64,000 nt of DNA from Trichoderma breve. Its lineage: Eukaryota > Ascomycota > Sordariomycetes > Hypocreales > Hypocreaceae. Of the stretch, positions 1 through 11,226 are shown piece by piece (position 1 is the stretch's first letter; every line of letters begins with the position of its first letter). Where the stretch lies: NCBI RefSeq assembly GCF_028502605.1, contig NW_026611593.1:1488001-1552000 (forward strand), written 5' to 3'. Under the pieces are notes generated by a model. That model was given only the letters and a program-made list of their open reading frames with translations, was not told the origin of the DNA and ran no database searches. The position numbers and the translations under genes were made by a program.

Positions 1-515
1 TTTATTTTGACGAAAGATCGCACGACGGAAGCATAGCAAGCCCCGGCCAAGCGAACCACGACTTCTTTGACATACTATCATCATTGCAAAGAGTGCAGTC
101 ATATGTATTGAATTTCAAGCCCTTCTCCGATCTAGGGGTTACAGAGCCCACGCAGGCAACGATCCTCGGGTCGTTAGAACTCGAGATTAAGCAGCAAAGT
201 GGATGGAACAGCTGGCATGTGTGCTTGGTAACAGGACTAGAACCGCTCCCGCCAAACCCCTTTGGCACGCCATCCCTGTATACTGTGCCGTGGTACGCAT
301 TTGAGACTAAAGCTAAGGTCATGGCGGGAGAGCTTGATGAGGTGTTGGACAAGAAGACGAGACGGGGGTGGCATAGGCTGATGGATGATATGGTTCTGAG
401 AGTCGATTTCGATCTCGAGAGTCGGCACTCGAGGTTGTATTACAATGCGGTGTTGAAGGTGATTACACCGTCAGAGAGATATGGTACGACACAAAACGCC
501 AGGCCAAGTACATGA
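1..515 (+). CDS. Unrecognised protein, C-terminal part (5' truncated by window edge)
   Basis: The frame is open from the first bases of the window (first full codon at 3) to the TGA at 513-515, so this is the 3' end of a gene that begins to the left. About 170 residues are visible. They contain several Trp residues and a mix of short hydrophobic and acidic stretches, including an LxLEIKQQSGWNSWH segment and an MDDMVLRVDFDLESR segment. There is no transmembrane segment, low-complexity tract or motif that I can name. The TTG near 84 is not a start, because the frame continues upstream without a stop. The gene converges on the DUF4291 gene with 62 bp between the stops. Function unknown; that it is coding rests on the long open frame and protein-like composition. 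Confidence 0.55.
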   Translation, partial: YFDERSHDGSIASPGQANHDFFDILSSLQRVQSYVLNFKPFSDLGVTEPTQATILGSLELEIKQQSGWNSWHVCLVTGLEPLPPNPFGTPSLYTVPWYAFETKAKVMAGELDEVLDKKTRRGWHRLMDDMVLRVDFDLESRHSRLYYNAVLKVITPSERYGTTQNARPST

Positions 516-577
516 ACTGTGATGATCCACAGAGAAGTATTATACAATTCAATAGAATATGCTCATAAATATCACCA

Positions 578-1243
578 TCATAGCTCTTCGAGCACACCCA
601 AGACCGTCATCTCTAGTCTTTCCAAAATCTCATCTGGGACGTCTAATGGCTTCTCCTCTGGCACTAGGCCTTTGCTCACTAGCTCATCCAAGCCAATATC
701 AGGCTGCTCCTCGACCGCTTTCTTCAGCGCTCTCGCCCTCTCCGTAACATCCTCAATAGAAACAATCTGTTCATTCGCCCATTTGGTACTCAGAGTTCCC
801 GGGATGCCAATCTGGATGCTCCGATAATGCAACTGCTCGAGTTTCGCGTTCCTTTCCGGATCCCACTGGATCCTCACGTCAGAAGGCCTCTCATGCGCTG
901 TCTTGTTAGTGCTCTCCTTGTCCACTCGTGCGTGTTCTGCTGGATGTGTTGATAAGACGCCTTGCTTCAGTAGACCCAGGAAATCTTCCTTTTTCATCTT
1001 AAGGGCGAGGATGCGACTTTGGCCCTCGTCCTTGTAAGAGTATCCGGAGCGGTACATCATCCAGCACCAGCTTGGCTTAATCCAAGTCATGCGGCCGGGA
1101 CTGAAATCCGGCGATGCGTTGAGTTTTTGGGCTCTGACGGCGGCATCGGCGATGGATGCCTTGTAGGCCTGGTAGACGATGATGTGGTTGTTGTCGTACG
1201 AGGCGCGGATTTGGCGGTAGGGGATTTGCGAAGGATAAGACAT
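578..1243 (-). CDS. DUF4291 family protein, single exon
   Basis: A 221-residue protein starting at ATG 1243-1241 and ending at TGA 578-580, without an intron. The N-terminal half has the DUF4291 pattern as I know it: IRASYD, then an IxVYQAY segment near residue 20, then RMTWIKPSWCWMMYRSGY near residues 51-68. A second conserved block follows with VRIQWDPER and IQIGIP. The C-terminal 60 residues are charged and helical (DVTERARALKKAVEE). No catalytic function is established for the family that I can state safely. DUF4291 is common in bacteria and scattered in fungi, and the lack of introns fits either an old transfer or simple loss. It is transcribed divergently from vps9 across a 964-bp gap. 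Family assignment is firm; cell location is unknown and no signal peptide is visible. Confidence 0.87.
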   Translation of the reverse strand: MSYPSQIPYRQIRASYDNNHIIVYQAYKASIADAAVRAQKLNASPDFSPGRMTWIKPSWCWMMYRSGYSYKDEGQSRILALKMKKEDFLGLLKQGVLSTHPAEHARVDKESTNKTAHERPSDVRIQWDPERNAKLEQLHYRSIQIGIPGTLSTKWANEQIVSIEDVTERARALKKAVEEQPDIGLDELVSKGLVPEEKPLDVPDEILERLEMTVLGVLEEL

Positions 1244-2207
1244 GGTTGATGATGTTTTATTTTTGTTGCTTATTTACATGTATGCGTTTCTCATTCGCAG
1301 AGAGTGGGATTTGATTGACTGGCTAATTATAATTCTAGTAGGCATTTTGTAGATGTCAGGGCGATGAGAAGCTTTTGTTTTATAAGTAGTTGGAGCTATA
1401 CAGTGCTGGATGCGGAGTTGAGGCTGGATGATGACTCTGGCATGACGACGGACGGCCTGATGAGTCTTTTGCCGATGCCTTTTTTGGTCGTTTTGTTTGA
1501 TTGAGTCTAGACCAAGATACATCCAGCGTTTGTCTTTTGTATTGTATGTTACATAATATCATGAGTTGCTACGAGATTGAATAGAAGCATAACAATGAAG
1601 AGCTAATATACATGAAGCCATAAAGGCTCCTTCTTGTAATCCCATGGATCCATCTCAATGCCGTTATAAAATGCAATGCAACAAATCTCCGCTTTGGGCC
1701 ATCCCATTGTTTTAGGCAGACTCCCCCTTCTAAGGCCCACTCATAGTATCACTAAAAACCTGAGACAGGCGTGACGCAACGGGCCTGTGCAGCTCCATCG
1801 AACAAAGAATGCCGAACCGAGCCTTTTGGCCGCCATTTTTACTTTTGACTTTTGCAACATTTCTTAAAATCTACTGACACTTTTTGTACTGCTGCATTTG
1901 TATAGTTTAACAAAGAACGTTATCTTCTTTTTTCTTTTTTTCCTCTCTTATACTTTCACCCAGCCTCTTTTGTTTTTTTCTGTACCTCATAAATCCATGC
2001 ATCCACCTACGTAGCCCCCCCCAACGTTTCCGACTCAGGTACCCGATTCAAACCTCTGCAGCGCCCACAGCAGCAACCGCCAAGCGCCTGTATCTTCTAT
2101 TACTACAGAGCTTCTCTCCTCTTCTTTCTCCCTCCTCCTCCTCCTATCTTCTCTCCTTCAACCACCTGACCTCTCTCTCCCCGCCTCTTCCTCCTGGATC
2201 CACGTGC
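1244..2207. other. Divergent intergenic region DUF4291 / vps9
   Basis: About 960 bp between two divergent starts, so it should hold both promoters. The half next to vps9 is pyrimidine-rich on the plus strand (CT-rich runs at 1925-1980 and 2110-2180), as is usual for fungal core promoters and 5' leaders. A perfect E-box, CACGTG, lies at 2201-2206 just before the vps9 ATG. No supported gene is present. Confidence 0.5.
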
Positions 2208-5172
2208 ATGTCGCCACCGGAAGCACCCGCAAGCCCAGCGCTTCCCGGCCCTGGATCTGAGCCTAGAGGTGCGGATGCCTCCGAGGTGACATGCATCCAA
2301 GACCCCTCGGTGGGGTTGCAGCCTGTTGCTGAGCCCGACAAAATCAAGGACGAGAACACAAGCGAGAACAAGAACAACTCGACAGCTCAAGCTCAAGCTC
2401 CAGCACATGCCGCTGTTGAGTCTGACTCTGGCGCGGTCGATGCGAATCCAAGCGCCAGTGCGAACGAGGATCACAGCGACGACGACAAGCAAGGCGCCGA
2501 GACTCGAGCCATGACGACAGAACCAGAACCAGACACAACGACACCTCCCGCCAACCCTCCCTTCGGCGATTCCCCCAAAGAAGCAGCCGCTGATATCCAT
2601 CTCCATACAAGCACCCCTAGCGCACCCGGCGCAGACAACAACAAGCCTCCTCAGCACTCTCCAGACTCACCGCTGGACATGGCCAGCGACGGGGCCGGCA
2701 GCAGACCGACAAATGCGGAGCTCGAGCAGGGCTCTGGCTCTGTCTCCGACGCTGGCTCGGCATCAGGCACTGCTGAAGCCAAAGACAGCTCCAGCTCCAG
2801 AGCCAAAGAGAAAGCTCCTGCACACGGGATTCACGACACACACGAGACCATGGCCGAGCCTACAGACAACATCTCTTCCTCCGTCCTGACCATCAAGGCC
2901 ACCGTTGCGAGCCCGTCTTCGCCGTCTTCGCCCATGCAGCCCGACTACCCAACCACGCAGCTTCTCGTGCCCGAGCATCCCAACTATGTCGACCCAACGC
3001 CGCCCACGCCCATGGCCTCCCGACCTCCCTCTCGCGCCCTCTCCACAGCCCGAAGCGACGACGCATCTCCCACCAGATCCGGTCCCGAGTCGGACGATAA
3101 GAGCGAGGATGACCAGGAAGGCTCACGGTCCGAGATTCAGAGCATCATGGAGCAGTTTAGCGAGTACGGAGGCGGTCCTGATGCCGACGAAGTCATGAGT
3201 CCGCGCCTGGAGATTGCTTCGCCCATGCTGGGATCTTCTCTGCAGCATCCGCCTCGAAAATCCAGCCTCGAGCCTCTGTCGCCCTCGCTTGCCAGCCAGC
3301 TTCAGGGACTCAACGCCCTACACATCTCGACGCCTGGTGACGACGACCATGGGCCTCCTGTGCCCCCTAAAGACGGATCCATGGGTACGCCTCCAAGACC
3401 CAAAGACGCACGACCTCTGCCCAACAACGTCGCATCCCCAGCATCTCCTACCATGTCCATGCACAGGCCGCCGCCTCCAGAGCCCGAGCCCGAACCTTCT
3501 CTACCCTTCGACTTCCACAGATTTCTAGAACAGTTGCGGAACAAAAAGGCGGATCCTGTAGCGAGATATCTCAAGTCATTCCTCTTCGAGTTTGGGAAAC
3601 GCCAGTGGATGGTTCACGAGCAGGTCAAGATCATTAGCGATTTCCTAGCCTTCATCGCCAACAAGATGTCGCTGTGTGAGGTATGGCGGGACGTGTCGGA
3701 TGCAGAGTTTGATAACGCTCGGGAAGGCATGGAAAAGCTCGTCATGAATAGGCTCTACACACAAACCTTTTCACCAGCCATTCCGCCGCCCAAGCCGATA
3801 CCCGGAGCAAAGCCTAGGAGGAGAGGAGGCGATCCGCCACTGGGCCCTGGTCGGAGAGGCCAGCACCAGGAGGACGTCGAGCGAGACGACATTGTGACGC
3901 AGAAAATCAACATTTACGGCTGGGTTAAAGAAGACCATTTAGATATCCCACAAGTCGGGGAGAGCGGCAGGCGTTTTCTGAAACTGGCGCAACAAGGTGA
4001 GTGTCTTTGCATACACATATGCACACTCATTCATATGCTAGATCTCATTGCTGACTATATTATCAACCAGAACTCTTAAAGATCAAGTCATATAGAGCCC
4101 CCAGAGACAAGATCATTTGCGTCTTGAACTGCTGCAAAGTCATATTTGGTGAGTCTGTTCTTTCCTGTTCAGTCAAGTCTCTTAACTAACATCTCAAGGC
4201 CTCCTAAAACACAACAAGTCCGACTCGTCAGCCGACTCCTTTATGCCACTGCTCATCTACGTAGTGCTCCAGTCGAATCCGGAGCATCTGGTTTCCAATG
4301 TGCAGTATATTCTGCGATTCAGAAATCAGGAGAAGCTCGGTGGCGAGGCCGGCTACTACCTCTCCTCTCTTGTAAGTAGACTCTTAGCTTGAAGTCTCCC
4401 TCATCACCATGCAGATTCTTACCCCGTGGCAGATGGGTGCAGTCCAGTTCATCGAAAACATGGATCGAACCTCTCTCACCATCACCGATGACGAGTTTGA
4501 GAAAAACGTCGAGGCAGCCGTCTCCGCCATTGCAGAGAAGCACCAAGCAATGTCTCCAACGGGATCACGCCCACCCCAGCAGATATTCAACGAGAAATCT
4601 TCATATGCTGAGGCCCGTTCCTCTCTCGACGGCGCAAGCTCATCTGCCCCACGTCGCTCAACAGACCAGAATGAAGTCGACCTCACCGCGCCCATCACCG
4701 GCCTCCTGCGGACTATTCAGAATCCCCTCACCACCATCGGCCGCATGTTCTCAGACGATGGCGGATCATCAGCACCTCGGCCGCCCCCGCCGCCACCCAT
4801 CGGCCGTCCCTTGGGGTTTCCTGATTCAGTTCCCCTGAGGACCAGCACAGACGACCAAAGAGACAGCGGTCGGCGCGATTCAAGATACGCTCTCCCCGCA
4901 GAGGAAGCAGCGGCCCGACAAGCAAGCGCCGAGGTGGCCGAAGCACAACGCTTACACCGCGCTGAGCATGCCAACGTTGTAGAGACGCTGGCCGGCATGT
5001 TCCCGGATCTGGATAAGGACATAATTAGCGATGTGGTCTACCAGAAGGAGGGAAGGTATGTTTTTTCACTCCCCCTTTGCTCTCCCTTTCCATCTTTTGT
5101 AGGCTAACCTGGAATGCTCCTTTGTATAGAGTTGGTTTGGCAGTCGATGCGTGCCTTGCTTTATCCTCGTAG
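2208..5172 (+). CDS. vps9: Vps9-type Rab5 (Vps21/Ypt5) guanine nucleotide exchange factor with C-terminal CUE domain
   Basis: The proposed exons are 2208-3996, 4071-4148, 4199-4371, 4433-5055 and 5130-5172, giving 901 residues with all phases consistent. Residues 1 to about 430 are Pro/Ser/acid-rich and probably disordered. The helical bundle and VPS9 catalytic domain follow: PFDFHRFLEQLR near 433, an NKMSLCEVWRDV stretch, then PRDKIICVLNCCKVIFGLL, the FMPLLIYVVLQSNP core and YYLSSLMGAVQFIENMD at about 675-690. The last 40 residues form a CUE ubiquitin-binding domain (MFPDLDKDIISDVV...ACLAL). In yeast, Vps9 activates the endosomal Rab Vps21 and its CUE domain binds monoubiquitin. The third acceptor could instead be 4414, which would add six residues; 4432 restores the family spacing between YYLSSL and MGAVQF. 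The acidic and proline-rich N-terminal extension is much longer than in yeast Vps9 (451 residues). Confidence 0.9.
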
Positions 5173-5877
5173 CATATATATATCCCGAGAAAGGCGAATG
5201 ACCTTTACACCTTTAATTAGATAGGTATGGGGCTTGGTTTTTGCACCATTGTACAACGGTATACATCGATTATGTGACATACTTTTATTTCTACCCTGTA
5301 ATCTACCTTACCTTACCTTTACCTTCACCTCTATTTGCCAGATATGCATCGTACAGAGAGAAATTGGAGAAGAAATGCTTGCCGTAATGTCAATTCTCGT
5401 CTCGAAATTACAATCATCCCCTCCATCTGTCCATAACTCGAGCCATTTGACTTATTAAGAATGAAAAACACAACCTCTTAATCCAACGCAATTCAAGAAA
5501 GACCAACAGTATTTAATAATAATCTTGATAAAGAAAAGCAAATCTATTCATCTCATTTAGTCCTCATGCATACAATGCCCCTCCCATCCCTCTATTCCTA
5601 AAGATCCATTTTTCTATCTCACTATTCGCTGCCTAACACAGCCTTCTATACACAACATGGGGCTGTGCATACACGGTAGCCCACACTTTCCGGGGAGGTG
5701 ACACAAACGAAGGAGTAAAGCGAATGAATTATAAATACATAAAAGATGCTGCGGCTGATGTGACTCAAAATAACACAAAAAAAAAGTACGACCACCGTAA
5801 CCCTCCCCATCCCCATGACCCTCACCTCCGTCTCACAAGATAGTGGTAGGTATCCTGCATAGGATGGTGAAAGCAGT
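5173..5877. other. Convergent 3' region between vps9 and the FLC/TRP-like gene
   Basis: About 700 bp of AT-rich sequence shared by two 3' ends. It contains an ACCTT-type short repeat near 5305-5330 and A-rich runs at 5776-5786 that could serve 3'-end formation. No supported gene is present. Confidence 0.5.
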
Positions 5878-8165
5878 CTAGTATCCAGAGTATTTCTGGT
5901 GGCCTACAAAGTCATAGGGGGACACTCCATCTCGTCCATCAGAGCTGTTGCCCCTGTAGTGCGCATGGCCATCATCAGAAGCGAAGCCTTGCGAGTAGTT
6001 GGGAGAGGCGTCTCCGGGCTGTCGGGAGCCAGTCAGGTCGCGAGACATGGCGTTTGGCGAAGGTCCCGAAGACAGAGCCGGGTGGTATGTCCCCTCTGGT
6101 ATGCTAGGGGCGTAATAACGATCTCCCGCCTTTGAGTAAGGGGGAAGGTTCTCCTCGTGATCATGTTCGGAGGGGTAGGATGCCTCAAGATCTGCCTTTG
6201 ATTTGATCATCATCGTGTTGCGAGCATCAAGGGGCGTCAGATCATCCTGGTCTCCACGGAGTTTCTCTGCAAGCAGCTTGTTAGTCTGACAAAAAGGTAC
6301 CACTCAAAAGAGGAGAAAATGAAAAGAGACAGAAGAGAAAACTTACCCAGCTCCTTTCTACGCTTGCGGTGAGGGTTCATCTTGATGGCCGCGTTGATAG
6401 CGTTCCATCCGACAAGGAGTGCAAGCGCAACTGTCAACGTGGACTGTATAGCAATCATGACGACGCCCATAACAGTCTGGGTCGTCTGCTGAACATTGAA
6501 CTCCTCGACAAACACAAAAACGCAAATGACGGACAGCACACGAACAATGGCAATGAAAATGTTGATGATGTTGCTGGAGCGGCGCTCAAAAGGACGGGTG
6601 AAAACCAAGAGTGCCAGCATAGCCAGCTCGACAACAAAGCTGACAGCGGTCTGAGCCATACCATTGCCATCGCCTGCCGCCACAACGCAGCCTTTGACAA
6701 ATGTATAGAGAATGACGGGAATAAACAGCCACCAATAGGACTTTTTGTAGGCTTCGTAGAACATGGAGTACTTGAGCCAATTCTGCTTATCCTCATACAA
6801 TTTGGCGGCGTCACCATGCTGGGACTTGAGCCTGTGCGCTGTCATCCAGATTTTGAAACCAAAGTACATGAGAACACCAGTGAAGATGCCAAGGGAGAGA
6901 CCAGCAAGCAGTTTGGCCGCCCACGAGTCACCAAGCGTGAATTGGAACACGCAGTACAACACCCAGATTCCGTAAAGGAGCAGGATGAGAGTCGTGATTG
7001 TTCGGGCAATGGATCTCCAGTAGTGCTTGCGGAAGCCAGTAAGAGACTCCGGGAACTTTCCATATAGAGACCAGACTTCGAGAATAACCTTGACAAGCAA
7101 AATGCCTGTAACAACAGAGGCAATGACAATGGCAACAATGAGAAGCGCCGTCATGAAGACATCCGACTTGGGAACGCTCACTGATTCGGCAAAGTTTTTG
7201 ATGCCCGAGATTGTCTGGGTGAGTTGGCCCGAAATACCCTCTGTGCCATCGTCTCGACGAACGAGCCTTGAAAGGCTGAGCTCAGTCGAGTTGCCCGTGT
7301 CATCTTGTTCGAGTTGCCTGGTAAGATTCCGTAGGTAGGCAACGCTGTCTTCAGTCAGATTGCCACCAGTCTTGGCTCGAAAGTCGTCAATGGAGTTCAA
7401 CAGGCCATTCCATGGGATAAGGCCAACGGAGAATGCAAAGTTCTTTGCGAAGCTGCGGTAGATGGGTGGGTAGTTGACCGAGAGCATACCGCTCATGGCC
7501 ATGCCTTGGAACCAGCCAGCCACATCCGTAAAGCTGGGGCCAGCGACTGCAACTCCGGCAGCACTGCTTCCAGACATGGCACCACCGACTGCAGACATGC
7601 CAGTGGCGACTAAGGAGACGCCAGCAATGCCCACGGCTACATATGAGACAGCAGGCACGCTCATAGTCTTGCCGTTGGTAACCTGAGCCTGAATACAAGC
7701 CACCATGCTGTTATCATCGAGGCTGTTGAGCTTCATAACTGCCTCTGCAGAAATGTCTGGAACACTGAAAGCGATTCCCGGGATCATTGACGCATATTGA
7801 GCTGGAACCTGTTGAGTTCCACGAGCGACGAATTTGCCATTGGGCAAAGGGCACAGCTGTTCCACCAAGGTCTTTGGGTCACAGGGGTTGAATGTGTTTG
7901 TAAATGCGCTGATGCCATAGGCTGTGACATCGAGAGTTGCCGTAACATTCTGGCTGTTCGTGCTAGTGCCCTCAATGTCGAATGTGATGGTTTGGGCGTT
8001 GTTGTCGTAGGTCATGCTCAGTTCGCTAATCGTGATGGAAGGCAAGCTTCCACAGTCGACATAACCAGTCGTCGTTAGGATCTGGTCGCCCATGACTCCC
8101 GTCATCAACATTGCGCCCACGCATAACGCCTTCCGCGCCGTCGATTTTGATGCTGTCCGAGCCAT
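5878..8165 (-). CDS. FLC/TRP-like polytopic membrane protein (flavin carrier family, ML-like plus TRP domain)
   Basis: The exons on the minus strand are 8165-6347 and 6266-5878 (intron 6346-6267, GTAAGT donor), giving 735 residues. It opens with a signal peptide (ARKALCVGAMLMTGVMG) and a luminal ML-like domain of about 150 residues with Cys at the expected places (YVDCGSLPS, FNPCDPKTL, EQLCPLPNGK). Several hydrophobic spans typical of the TRP-like/FLC family follow (ALLIVAIVIASVVTGILLVKV, then further spans to about residue 620). After the intron comes a hydrophilic tail of about 130 residues rich in Ser, Pro, Tyr and Asp. Yeast Flc1-3 are ER/Golgi or surface proteins tied to FAD handling, calcium homeostasis and cell wall integrity. 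Which of these roles applies here cannot be read from the sequence. The next gene upstream is the C2H2 regulator, 3 kb away on the same strand. Confidence 0.87.
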
Positions 8166-11100
8166 GTTTCGTAATCTTTGTCCAATGGAATCAATAATGC
8201 GAGCAGCTCCAGGTCAACTTTGAAATTCCACCACTATGATTCGCTTTATGAAATGCAGCCCTGTCGATGTAGTAATGTACCCAAATCCAGTATCAAGAGT
8301 TTCCGGCTAAATTCGTTTCGCCAATCGTCTCCGTGTATCGGTGTTCAATCTATATGGTAAAATCGGTTGTAGAAGTAAATTATAAGAGAAAAACTCCAAG
8401 GAATGGTCGAGTATTCCGGTATATGAGTAAAGGAAAGTTGCTGAAAGGAATGCCAGCTAATTGAATAAAATGAGTTGGTCGAGAGCAAAAGTCACGGCAA
8501 CCTCACGAATTTGCAGAAAAGAAAAAGCGCCCACAGGGCGAGATATCCAAAATGGTCAGGATCAACCCGACAAGAATCGAAGAAACAAGACAAGAAAACG
8601 AGCGGCCAATGCTGTTCACAGCTCTATAACTCAGGGCGTTTTCCAACAGTCACCAAACGTCTTCTTCACGGCGGGATATTCATCAAGGAATGGAGGCGAT
8701 GTCTATAAAATCGCAATCGTAGAGTCGGGAATTCGGTTTTCGCTCAGCAACGGCTTCGATATCAGATGAGATGGGGTTGGCGCTGTGTGAAACGGGTCTG
8801 CCCCAGGAGCATCACCGGAGGCGGTTTGAAGGAGGGAAAGACACGAAATAATGAATGACAAAATTCAAAAATCGAGCAGAGGCTGTTAAAGAAAGAGATC
8901 AAGCAAGAACACAAACAAAAGTGAATTGACAAGACTGGAATTATGGAAGAAGAGAGAGAAAGAAGAGAGAAGGGGAAAACGAGGTCCAAGCTGCGATGTT
9001 GAAACATGCCGAAAGGGGACAGCACCTGCACCTGCACCTTCCTCGCGGCCAGGGTTCAATTTCCCCCCACTGCCTGCCTGACACTGCTGGGTCTGCACTT
9101 AAGCGGTGCAACCAGGGAGTATCCGCTACCGAGCGATACCTGCGGCCAAGCCCTGTCGCAGCATCGCCACAAGGTCACGGCCAAGTCACTGTTCCTGGAA
9201 GCTTGCAAGGCCATTGGCAAGGACCCTGTCCATCCATTGTCTTAGGGGCAGATCCAGTGGAAGGGGGTCGAAGTTGGTACCTGCGCAGCGCCCTGATTGG
9301 CGCGCCATGGGCCGAGGCTGCTGAGGCTTTGCTGCAAGATGCGCTGAAACTGGGCGCTCAAACAGCCTGACACAACCATTGAAGTACGAAACGGCGATCT
9401 TGTAACAACAATCGCATCTCGACAACCTATTGATATCAATTGGAATTGATTCCTACCAATTCACACAACATGTGTAAAGAGAAGCCCCAAATCTCAAATC
9501 ACTCAATAAATTACCTCTCGTTATCAACTCATCAAATCTCATTGCAAGGACACATCAGACCAAAAAGACTCGCTTTGCACGGGGCACCCAGACTAGCCCA
9601 TTTACAAGATTTCAGGGATCAACCAGCGAAATTAACTCTTCCCAAGCAACGAGATTGAGCATCATTCGGCTCGCCCACTCTCTCGCACGCACCACTGAAA
9701 TAAATAAAAACGAAGCACATTTTAAAAATAAATAACAAATAAATAAAAATAAAATGGAGAGTGAAATAGAGGAGAGGCAGCCTATCGTGAGTTTTACTCC
9801 ATTCTGCTTGCCCATCTTTCTTGATTTGCGGAGTGCCGAGGCCAGCTGCCCTCGCTGATGGTGTCTGGTCCGGTCTGGTCCCTTTGAGATAATCTTCAAG
9901 GGATGATGATCTTAAGGACCTTTTTTTTTGTCTCATTATCACCTTTCACCCAAGATCGACAACGAGTCATGCTAATCTGCTGAATGCAAAACTTAGCTAC
10001 CTACCTAATAGGTATCTAACCCAACCGAAGCTCTACATAATCCACAACAACTTCCTCACCCAGGCTCAGCTCTGCCATCGTACAATAAAAGGCACCCGAC
10101 TGACTAACAATATGGGATTGGATGCCTCCATACCTCAGGTGCACTAACTAACAAGCCTCCATCCCGTACTTACTCGCTGCAAGCCTCGCGCCATGATCGA
10201 CATCGCACAGGCCCTCTCCTCGCCTCACTCACACAGCCCCAAAGAGAAAGAAAACAAAACATACCAGATCTATTCATAGACACAAAACGAAAAGAGAAAA
10301 AAAAAAAAAAAAAAAGAACAGCCAATGAAGCCACTCCGAATACGCCCTTTCCATGATTCTATTTTGATGGACTCCAATAACAATTAATCCATTCCTCGTA
10401 CAGCCAGTCTTGTCTCCTCCCCTGATAAGGGCACTAATACGAGCTCTCATCAACCCCAGACTTCTACTTTTACAGCCCAGTCTCCACCATCGTTGCACCC
10501 TTCCTCAGGTACCGGAACGGACTGTACGGAAGTACATGTGCGTATACTCGTATATCGTACATAATCGCCAATGCATGTCTCATCTAGCATATTATCCGCC
10601 GGCTGCGCGGCTAGATTGTGCTGAGCCAGATGCATTCGGCTTAGGCATTTTCCTCACTTAGTAGCATCAAAGACAGAGAGTATCAGGCGCGAGTATGTAT
10701 TTGTAGTATTTCAATTCAGCTGATGCCGTTATCAAAAAGTCTATGCGACATAACTCGTACGGTTATTCCCCCTTAGCCGCGACATGCGCCCGCAACTCTC
10801 ATCCCACAGTCATTGCCATGCATACATGGTAGGCATTTCAGGAAATGGAAATAAAGAGAAGAAAGAAACATAAAGAGATGCTCCGTTTTATACATTGGTC
10901 TCTAATATAGCCCAACTTGCATCCCGAAATGATATAAATGAAGAACAACAAAACCAAGAAAGGCTCAAATAGCAACTAAACGCAGGGGAATCATGTTCAT
11001 ATACTACTGTCCGTTACTGGACCTTCCGAAATAACAAATTGTCGCCAGAATCCATCCCCGGATGATGTCCAACTCTAAAAAAAAGGCCCCCCAAAAATTC

Positions 11101-11226
11101 AGTATCCAAGAGAATTGAAAGGAAAAAAGATTTCAGAAAGCGAAAAAGAGAGAAAAAGAAAAAGAAAAAGAAAGGAAGGAAAGAAGAAGAAGAAGAAACC
11201 CCCGTGGCAATGCGCAGTTCAACGCT
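8166..11226. other. Long intergenic region between FLC/TRP-like gene start and C2H2 regulator stop
   Basis: About 3 kb. The part next to 8166 should be promoter and leader of the membrane-protein gene. The part next to 11226 is the 3' side of the zinc-finger gene. Short open frames at 8461-8769, 8996-9370, 9619-9942 and 10410-10661 show no family resemblance or start context, and I do not call them. A 19-nt A run lies at 10297-10315, and an ACCTACCTA-type motif at about 10009. Confidence 0.5.
11142..11198 (+). repeat. 57-nt uninterrupted purine tract
   Basis: Every base from 11142 to 11198 is A or G, ending in a run of GAA triplets. It lies 29 bp beyond the stop codon of the C2H2 regulator. 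In that gene's transcript it would therefore be a pure pyrimidine tract at the start of the 3' UTR. Confidence 0.9.

Noticed and set aside
10297..10315. A-run as a retroposed poly(A) tail
   Set aside because: No coding or element sequence precedes it and no target-site duplication is visible.
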